Shown: in pieces, positions 59,052-64,000 of the stretch
How positions within the stretch are numbered: position 1 is the stretch's first letter
Layout of the letters: the number at the start of each line of letters is the position of its first letter
The notes under the pieces: generated by a model
Databases searched by the model: none
What the model saw: the letters and a program-made list of their open reading frames with translations, nothing else
Told to the model about the DNA's origin: nothing
Source of the DNA: Agromyces allii
Lineage (GTDB): Bacteria; Actinomycetota; Actinomycetes; Actinomycetales; Microbacteriaceae
Assembly: GCF_009749385.1 (NCBI RefSeq)
Contig: NZ_WBIN01000001.1
Coordinates: 124,001-188,000 of the forward strand
Length of the DNA stretch: 64,000 bases
Reading direction: 5' to 3'
Made by a program: the position numbers and the translations under genes

Positions 59052-61289
59052 CTGACCAGCACCGCATTCGACCTGCCCGAACGACTCGCCGCGAAGGCGG
59101 CGCCCGAGCTCATCGGCGACGACGACGCGCACTTCGACGCGATCGCCGCGAGCGTCCGGCAGACGGTCGCCGAGACATCCGCCCGCCTCGACGACGTGCG
59201 TCGGCAACCCGGCGGACACGGCCAGCAGGCACTCGACCGCGATCTCGAGGTGCACCGGCTGACCGGTCGCCTGCGCACCATGCGACGGTTCGGCCTCGAC
59301 CTCTGCCTGGGGCGCATGGTCGGCGACGACGCAGGCGGCGACGCAAGCGGAGACGACGGAAGCGCCCCGACCTATATCGGGCGCGCCGGCCTGACCGACG
59401 AGACCGGCCGCCGGCTGCTCGTCGACTGGCGCTCCCCCGTCGCAGAGCCGTTCTTCGGCGCAACGCACGGCGACCCGATGGGGCTCGCGAGCCGACGACG
59501 CTACCGGTGGACGAACGGCCGCGTCACCGACTACTGGGACGAGGTGTTCACGCCCGACGGCCTCGAGGGGCACGCGGCGCTCGACGACCAGTCCGCGTTC
59601 ATCGCGAGCCTCGGCGGCAGCAGGTCGCCCCGCATGCGCGATGTGCTCGGCACCATCCAGGCCGACCAGGACGCGATCATCCGGGCCGGCTCGCGCGGCG
59701 CGCTCGTCGTCGACGGCGGACCGGGAACGGGCAAGACGGTGGTCGCGCTGCACCGCACGGCCTACCTGCTCTACTCCGACCCTCGGCTGGGACACCGTCG
59801 CGGGGGCGTGCTCTTCGTCGGCCCGCACCAGCCCTACCTCGACTACGTCGCCGACGTGCTGCCCAGCCTCGGCGAGGAGGGCGTCGCGACCTGCACGCTC
59901 CGCGATCTCGTGCCCGAGGGCGCTGCGGCGGGCGTCGAGCGCGACGCCGAGGTCGCGCGCCTGAAGTCCTCGGCGCGGATCGTGCAGGCCGTTGAGGCCG
60001 CCGTGCGGCACTACGAGGCGCCTCCGTCGCGCGGCCTGATGATCGAGACGCCCTGGGCGGACGTCTGGCTCGACGCGGCCGACTGGGCCGAGGCGTTCGA
60101 CGCCCCCGAAGCCGGCACCCCGCACAACGAGGGTCGCGGACAGGTCTGGGAGGCGCTCATCGAGATCCTCGCCGACAGCCACGACGAGGTCGACGAGAGC
60201 GTCACCGACGCGATGGTGCGCCGGGCGCTGCAGCAGGACGCCGACCTGCGCACGGCGTTCAACCGCGCATGGCCGCTGCTCGACGCGGCCGGGGTGGTCG
60301 GCGACCTGTGGACGGTTCCGGCCTACCTCGGCGCGTGCGCGCCCTGGCTCGAGCCCGCCGAGGTCGAGGCCCTGCAGCGCACCGACGCCACGGCATGGAC
60401 CCTCTCGGACCTGCCCCTGCTCGACGCTGCGCGGCAGCGCATCGGCGACCCCGAGGCATCCGCCCGTCGCCGTCGTCGCGAGGCCGAGGCCGCGAGCGCG
60501 CGCGACGAGATGGGCACCGTGATCGACCATCTCGTCAACGCGATGGAACTCGACGACGGCGAGGGACTCATGACCATGCTGCGCGGCGAGGACGTGCGGC
60601 ACACGCTGCTCGAGCACACGACGGCGCCGCCGGCCGACCCCGATGCGCTCGCGGGTCCGTTCGCGCACATCGTCGTCGACGAGGCGCAGGAACTGACGGA
60701 TGCCGAGTGGCAGATGCTGCTGCTGCGCTGCCCGTCGCGCAGCTTCACGATCGTCGGCGACCGCGCGCAGGCGAGGCACGGGTTCACCGAGTCGTGGACG
60801 GAGCGGCTCGCGCGCATCGGGCTCGACCGGGTGGGCGTCGCCTCGCTCGGCGTCAACTACCGGACGCCCGAGGAGGTCATGGCGGCGGCCGAGCCGGTCA
60901 TCAGGGCCGCGCTGCCCGACGCCAACGTGCCGACCTCGGTGCGCCGCAGCGGGGTTCCGGTCGCGTACGGCCGGATCGCCGAGCTCGACGCGGTGCTCGA
61001 GCGCTGGCTCGACGAGCACGACGACGGGATCGCGTGCGTCATCGAGGCGGCCTCCGAGGTCGGAGCCGACGGCGGAGATCCTCCAGGGCGAGCGGATGCC
61101 GCGGGCGGCCCTGCGTCGACCGCGGGCCGGGTGCGCCGGCTCACGCCCGAACTGGCGAAGGGCCTCGAGTTCGATCTCGTCGTGCTCGTCGACCCCGACC
61201 GCTTCGGCGACGGCATCGAGGGCGCGGTCGACCGCTACGTCGCGATGACGAGGGCGACGCAGCAGCTCGTGGTGCTGACGAGCGACTGA
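59052..61289 (+). CDS. helD: HelD-type UvrD/Rep-family helicase (RNA-polymerase-associated)
   Basis: A 745-residue superfamily 1 helicase of the HelD group, which binds and recycles stalled RNA polymerase. Walker A GGPGTGKTVVALHRTAYLL lies near residue 222, Walker B IVVDEAQELTDAEWQML near 540, motif IV-like VNYRTPEEVM near 602 and the final YVAMTRATQQLVVLT. The N-terminal ~90 residues are a helical arm as in HelD. The only in-frame start before that arm is CTG at 59052, with GAGGAG 5 bases upstream; an in-frame TGA at 59040 closes the frame. The first GTG (59196) would delete half of the arm and lacks a ribosome site. Confidence 0.85.
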   Translation: MTSTAFDLPERLAAKAAPELIGDDDAHFDAIAASVRQTVAETSARLDDVRRQPGGHGQQALDRDLEVHRLTGRLRTMRRFGLDLCLGRMVGDDAGGDASGDDGSAPTYIGRAGLTDETGRRLLVDWRSPVAEPFFGATHGDPMGLASRRRYRWTNGRVTDYWDEVFTPDGLEGHAALDDQSAFIASLGGSRSPRMRDVLGTIQADQDAIIRAGSRGALVVDGGPGTGKTVVALHRTAYLLYSDPRLGHRRGGVLFVGPHQPYLDYVADVLPSLGEEGVATCTLRDLVPEGAAAGVERDAEVARLKSSARIVQAVEAAVRHYEAPPSRGLMIETPWADVWLDAADWAEAFDAPEAGTPHNEGRGQVWEALIEILADSHDEVDESVTDAMVRRALQQDADLRTAFNRAWPLLDAAGVVGDLWTVPAYLGACAPWLEPAEVEALQRTDATAWTLSDLPLLDAARQRIGDPEASARRRRREAEAASARDEMGTVIDHLVNAMELDDGEGLMTMLRGEDVRHTLLEHTTAPPADPDALAGPFAHIVVDEAQELTDAEWQMLLLRCPSRSFTIVGDRAQARHGFTESWTERLARIGLDRVGVASLGVNYRTPEEVMAAAEPVIRAALPDANVPTSVRRSGVPVAYGRIAELDAVLERWLDEHDDGIACVIEAASEVGADGGDPPGRADAAGGPASTAGRVRRLTPELAKGLEFDLVVLVDPDRFGDGIEGAVDRYVAMTRATQQLVVLTSD

Positions 61290-61383
61290 CGCGGATCGAC
61301 GACCGGCGCGCGCCGACCGCTCGACGCCGGACGTCCGAAACCCGCCACGCCGTCGCCGGGCGTGTCGCTCGCGAACCCGCTAC

Positions 61384-61403
61384 ATTCGAACACACGTTCG
61401 AAT
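61384..61403. promoter_or_regulatory. Perfect LexA (SOS) box
   Basis: ATTCGAAC-ACAC-GTTCGAAT is a perfect 8-base inverted repeat whose core TCGAACACACGTTCGA fits the actinobacterial/Gram-positive LexA consensus CGAAC-N4-GTTCG exactly. It ends 15 bases before the ATG of the next gene. Confidence 0.88.
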
Positions 61404-61418
61404 CGAGGGAGTGGCGAC

Positions 61419-61682
61419 ATGACGATCATGCTCGAGGCCGTATCAATCTGGGAGCAGGGCGGCGTGCCCGTCAGGCTCGTCTTCCGCGGCGAGCGGTGGC
61501 GGCCCGTCGACACGCCGATCCCCCTCACGCGCGAGCCCGATGCGCTGCCGGCGGCGGTCACGCACCCGCCCGTGCAGCAGCTCGGGTGGCGCATCCGCGC
61601 CTGCTCGGAGTCCGACGAACTCGTCACGATCGACATCGTGCAGGTCGACGGCGGTTGGGTCGTCGACCACCTCTGGTCGTGA
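61419..61682 (+). CDS. Small SOS-controlled protein (DUF6504-like)
   Basis: An 87-residue soluble protein rich in Trp, Val and Arg: IWEQGGVPVRLVFRGERWRP near residue 9, LGWRIRACSESDELVTIDIV near 48 and VDGGWVVDHLW at the end suggest a small beta-rich domain. The pattern of a basic residue near W and a terminal W resembles DUF6504-type proteins that accompany ImuB/DnaE2 mutasome genes, but this is a weak similarity. AGGGAG precedes the ATG. A perfect LexA box just upstream indicates DNA-damage induction. No mutasome genes are adjacent. Confidence 0.75.
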   Translation: MTIMLEAVSIWEQGGVPVRLVFRGERWRPVDTPIPLTREPDALPAAVTHPPVQQLGWRIRACSESDELVTIDIVQVDGGWVVDHLWS

Positions 61683-61753
61683 CGCACCTGCCGCGCCGCG
61701 CCCGCCCGGTCAAGGGGGCGGGCCGGGTCGGCCACGGCCGGTAACGTCGTCGT

Positions 61754-62914
61754 ATGCCTCTCTTCGGTCCCCGCGAGCCTCGCATCGTCCGCCTGCAGAA
61801 TCCGTCGGTCGCGCTGAAGGCCGACCGCGCACCCTGGAGCCTCTGGGCCGACGGATTCGGACGGCTGGCGATCCGCTCCATCCAGGCGATCGTCGTCGTG
61901 GCCATCGCCGCCGGCATCATCTTCGTGATCCAGTCGTTGACGCTCGTCACGATCCCGCTCGTGCTGGCGCTCATCTTCGCGAGCGCGTTCGCGCCGGCCA
62001 TGCGGTGGATGCGGGGCCGGGGCGTGCCGTCGGTGCTCGCGACGCTCATCACGCTGCTCACGACCGTGATCCTGCTCGGCGGGCTCGGCTGGCTCATCGT
62101 GTGGGCCGTGCGCGACCAGTGGGACGAACTGTACGCGCAGGCCCAAGACGGCTTCGCGCACTTCGCGGCATGGGCGCAGGACCTGCCGTTCTTCCCGACG
62201 GCCGACCAGCTCGACGACTGGATCGACCAGCTCACCGCGTTCTTCACGAGTGCGCAGTTCGGATCGGGTGCGATCGCCGGCGTCGGCGCCGTGGCGAGCT
62301 TCATCACGGGCTTCGTGCTGCTCGTGACGATCTTGTTCTTCTTCCTCAAGGACGGCCCGCAGATGTGGGAGTTCCTCCTGCGTCCCTTCCGCGGCGAGCA
62401 CTACGCGCGTGCGCGTCGGGTCGGCGACAAGACGGTCTCCGTGCTGGGTTCGTACGTGCGCGGCACCGCCGCTGTCGCGGCGGTCGATGCCATCGGCATC
62501 CTCATCGGCCTCCTGATCCTGCAGGTGCCCCTCGCCCTCCCGCTCTCGGTGCTCGTGTTCGTGCTGGCGTTCATCCCCATCGTCGGCGCCACGGTCGCCG
62601 GCATCCTCGCGGCGCTCGTCGCCCTCGTCGCGAACGACTGGGTCAACGCCCTCGCCGTCGTCGGCGTGGTCGTGCTCGTCAACCAGCTCGAGGGCAATTT
62701 CCTCCAGCCCGTGCTCATGGGCCGGTCGATGAAGCTGCACGCCTTCGTGATCCTCGTCGCCCTGACCGTGGGCGCTGCGCTCGGCGGCGTGCTCGGCGCG
62801 ATCCTCGCCGTGCCCATCACGGCGGTCGCCTGGGGCGTGGTCCAGGTCTGGGACGGCCCCTCGCTGCCGGCGCGCTGGGCGCGGGCGAAGCGGCAGCCCG
62901 ATCGCGTCGGCTGA
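61754..62914 (+). CDS. AI-2E family transporter (PerM-like)
   Basis: A 386-residue membrane protein of the AI-2E/PerM family. Membrane helices lie near residues 45-95, 100-125, 185-205 and four near 235-365. LILQVPLALPLSVLVFVLAF near 255 and EGNFLQPVLMGRSMKLHAFV near 315 are hallmark segments. The family includes autoinducer-2 exporters and Na+/H+ antiporters; the substrate here is not known. TAACGT (61742-61747) lies exactly 6 bases before the ATG, indicating a leaderless mRNA. Confidence 0.9.
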   Translation: MPLFGPREPRIVRLQNPSVALKADRAPWSLWADGFGRLAIRSIQAIVVVAIAAGIIFVIQSLTLVTIPLVLALIFASAFAPAMRWMRGRGVPSVLATLITLLTTVILLGGLGWLIVWAVRDQWDELYAQAQDGFAHFAAWAQDLPFFPTADQLDDWIDQLTAFFTSAQFGSGAIAGVGAVASFITGFVLLVTILFFFLKDGPQMWEFLLRPFRGEHYARARRVGDKTVSVLGSYVRGTAAVAAVDAIGILIGLLILQVPLALPLSVLVFVLAFIPIVGATVAGILAALVALVANDWVNALAVVGVVVLVNQLEGNFLQPVLMGRSMKLHAFVILVALTVGAALGGVLGAILAVPITAVAWGVVQVWDGPSLPARWARAKRQPDRVG

Positions 62915-63037
62915 GCGCGCCCACACTTCCGTTCCGGTCGATGACACACGAAATTCACCGTCATCAGGCCGTCTCGCTCTGGCGCGCCACCCGCCCGCGG
63001 GCGTAGGGTTCCCCCGAATCGAGCATTGGGGGATGTC

Positions 63038-63769
63038 ATGACGGATGCCGCGACGAAGCCGACGATCGTGCTGGTGCACGGTGCGTGGGCCGACGGATCG
63101 AGCTGGGACGCGGTCACGCGCGCCTTGCAGGCGCAGGGGTACACGGTGCTCGTCCCGCCGAACCTGCTGCGCGGACTCACCGACGACAGCGCCTACGTGG
63201 CCTCGTTCCTCGCGCAGCGCACGAGCGGCCCGGTCGTGCTGGTCGGGCACTCGTACGGCGGTGCGGTCATCTCGAACGCGGGCACGGCCGGCGATGTGCG
63301 CGCGCTCGTCTACGTCAACGCGTTCATCCCCGACGAGGGCGAGACGGTGGTGCAGCTGCTCGACGGTTCGGGCTCGGCGCTCGGCGTGCCCGATCCGACC
63401 ACGATCTTCGACATCGCCGGGTATCCCGGCGCGCCCGAGGGCGCGGCCGAGGTGTTCCTCAAGCCCGAGGTCGTGCACGCGTCGTTCGCTCAGGACCTCG
63501 ATGAGGCGACCCGGTGGACCATCGCCGCGAGCCAGCGCCCGGCCTCGCTCGTCGCCAACGTGACCCCGTCGGGGCCGCCGGCCTGGAAGTCGATCCCGAG
63601 CTGGGTGGTCATCGGGGTCGACGACCTCGTCATCCCGCCCGACGTGCAGCGGCGCACCGCCGAGCGTGCCGGGTCGACGGTCACCGAGGTGCCCGGATCG
63701 CACGTGTCGATGGTGTCGAACCCCGACGCGACGATCGCCGCGATCCTCGCGGCCGCAGCCACCGTCTGA
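63038..63769 (+). CDS. Alpha/beta hydrolase
   Basis: A 243-residue alpha/beta hydrolase of the esterase type related to plant-like salicylate esterases and EstC. The oxyanion region is IVLVHGAWADGSSWD near residue 11, the nucleophile elbow GHSYGG near 73, an acid in VIGVDDLVIPP near 190 and His in PGSHVSMVSNP near 220. Substrate unknown. GGGGGAT precedes the ATG at 63038; TAGGGT near 63004 is a possible -10. Confidence 0.9.
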   Translation: MTDAATKPTIVLVHGAWADGSSWDAVTRALQAQGYTVLVPPNLLRGLTDDSAYVASFLAQRTSGPVVLVGHSYGGAVISNAGTAGDVRALVYVNAFIPDEGETVVQLLDGSGSALGVPDPTTIFDIAGYPGAPEGAAEVFLKPEVVHASFAQDLDEATRWTIAASQRPASLVANVTPSGPPAWKSIPSWVVIGVDDLVIPPDVQRRTAERAGSTVTEVPGSHVSMVSNPDATIAAILAAAATV

Positions 63770-63872
63770 CCGCGCGCACCTCACCGGCCGCGCACGCGGT
63801 CGGCGCGAGGGCGACGCACGGATACCGCGTCGGGGTGATTCGCCCGAGCACCCGACGCGGCAGACTGTCTGC

Positions 63873-64000
63873 ATGACCTCGTCCGCCGACGCGCCCCGTG
63901 ATCCGTCGGATCCGCGCCCGCGCGTGCCCGCGTGGGTCGGCGACGTCGTCGGCGGCATCCTGATCGTCGCCTTCGCGTTCGCGCCGGTGCCCGACGAGCA
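63873..64000 (+). CDS. Start of a membrane protein gene cut by the window end
   Basis: An open frame from ATG 63873 runs off the window. The 42 visible residues have a polar, Asp/Pro-rich start followed by the beginning of a hydrophobic helix (VVGGILIVAFAFAPV). CAGACT lies 6 bases before the ATG and overlaps the palindrome CAGACTGTCTG, resembling the leaderless promoters elsewhere in the window. No family can be assigned. Confidence 0.55.
   Translation, partial: MTSSADAPRDPSDPRPRVPAWVGDVVGGILIVAFAFAPVPDE

Noticed and set aside
59006-59995. ATG at 59039 as start of the helicase
   Set aside because: It lies in a different frame that gives an Arg-rich shadow protein.

Overview
The window comes from a very GC-rich actinobacterium, most likely Microbacteriaceae and Agromyces-like. 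The evidence is GC of about 70% by eye, G/C third positions, many GTG starts, a prfB / ftsE-ftsX / smpB neighbourhood, a mini Tad pilus operon, a cell-wall polysaccharide export cluster, and the heptamer GGATGCC/GGCATCC recurring about fifty times. I see no rRNA, insertion sequence, prophage, CRISPR array or origin. There is one tRNA gene.

Layout. 1-5 kb: 3' part of a GH92 alpha-mannosidase, a GT4 glycosyltransferase, a SIMPL-domain protein, a tyrosine phosphatase and smpB. 5-12.5 kb: ftsX and ftsE (with a long C-terminal extension), then an NhaC antiporter, a YtcJ-type amidohydrolase and a TetR regulator lying between ftsE and prfB. 12.5-19.4 kb: two membrane proteins and a leftward Tad operon (tadA, tadB, tadC, a small pilin-like gene, three TadE/TadG-like genes). 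19.6-24.6 kb: a divergent dehydrogenase/LacI pair sharing a candidate operator, a padR/permease-prefix pair, and an acyltransferase. 24.6-28 kb: tRNA-Leu(UAG) and an overlapping three-gene membrane-sensor module with a NarL-type kinase but no response regulator. 28-34.5 kb: GerW-like protein, flavin oxidoreductases, heme oxygenase behind a DtxR/IdeR-type box, DedA, a CWB2 wall-binding protein and a CDF metal exporter. 34.6-38.6 kb: murI-rph-rdgB, nicotinate phosphoribosyltransferase, DUF3039. 38.7-42.1 kb: an ABC exporter whose ATPase carries a ~360-residue histone-H1-like N-terminal tail. 42.3-50.8 kb: surface-polymer cluster (LicC-like nucleotidyltransferase, TagG/TagH-type exporter, glycerophosphotransferase, two GT2 enzymes, CDP-alcohol phosphotransferase). 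50.9-64 kb: HtrA-type protease, aminotransferase, carbon-nitrogen hydrolase, ClbS/DfsB protein, LLM and SDR oxidoreductases, YdhR protein, HelD-type helicase with a probable CTG start, a small gene behind a perfect LexA box, an AI-2E transporter, an alpha/beta hydrolase and a gene cut by the window end.

Expression. Many genes have no Shine-Dalgarno sequence; a -10 hexamer (TANNNT) lies 6-7 bases before the start codon, which implies leaderless mRNAs. In three places the stop codon TAG of the upstream gene is itself the first half of the next gene's -10 hexamer. Within operons, overlaps such as ATGA and GTGA suggest translational coupling. Several intergenic terminator hairpins are built from the GGATGCC/GGCATCC repeat. 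No intergenic gap exceeds 300 bases.

The leads I rate highest are the LexA-controlled small gene at 61.4 kb, the H1-like ABC ATPase, and the stop-codon/-10 fusions with a leaderless leader peptide at 55.1 kb. I see no complete new defence or biosynthetic system.
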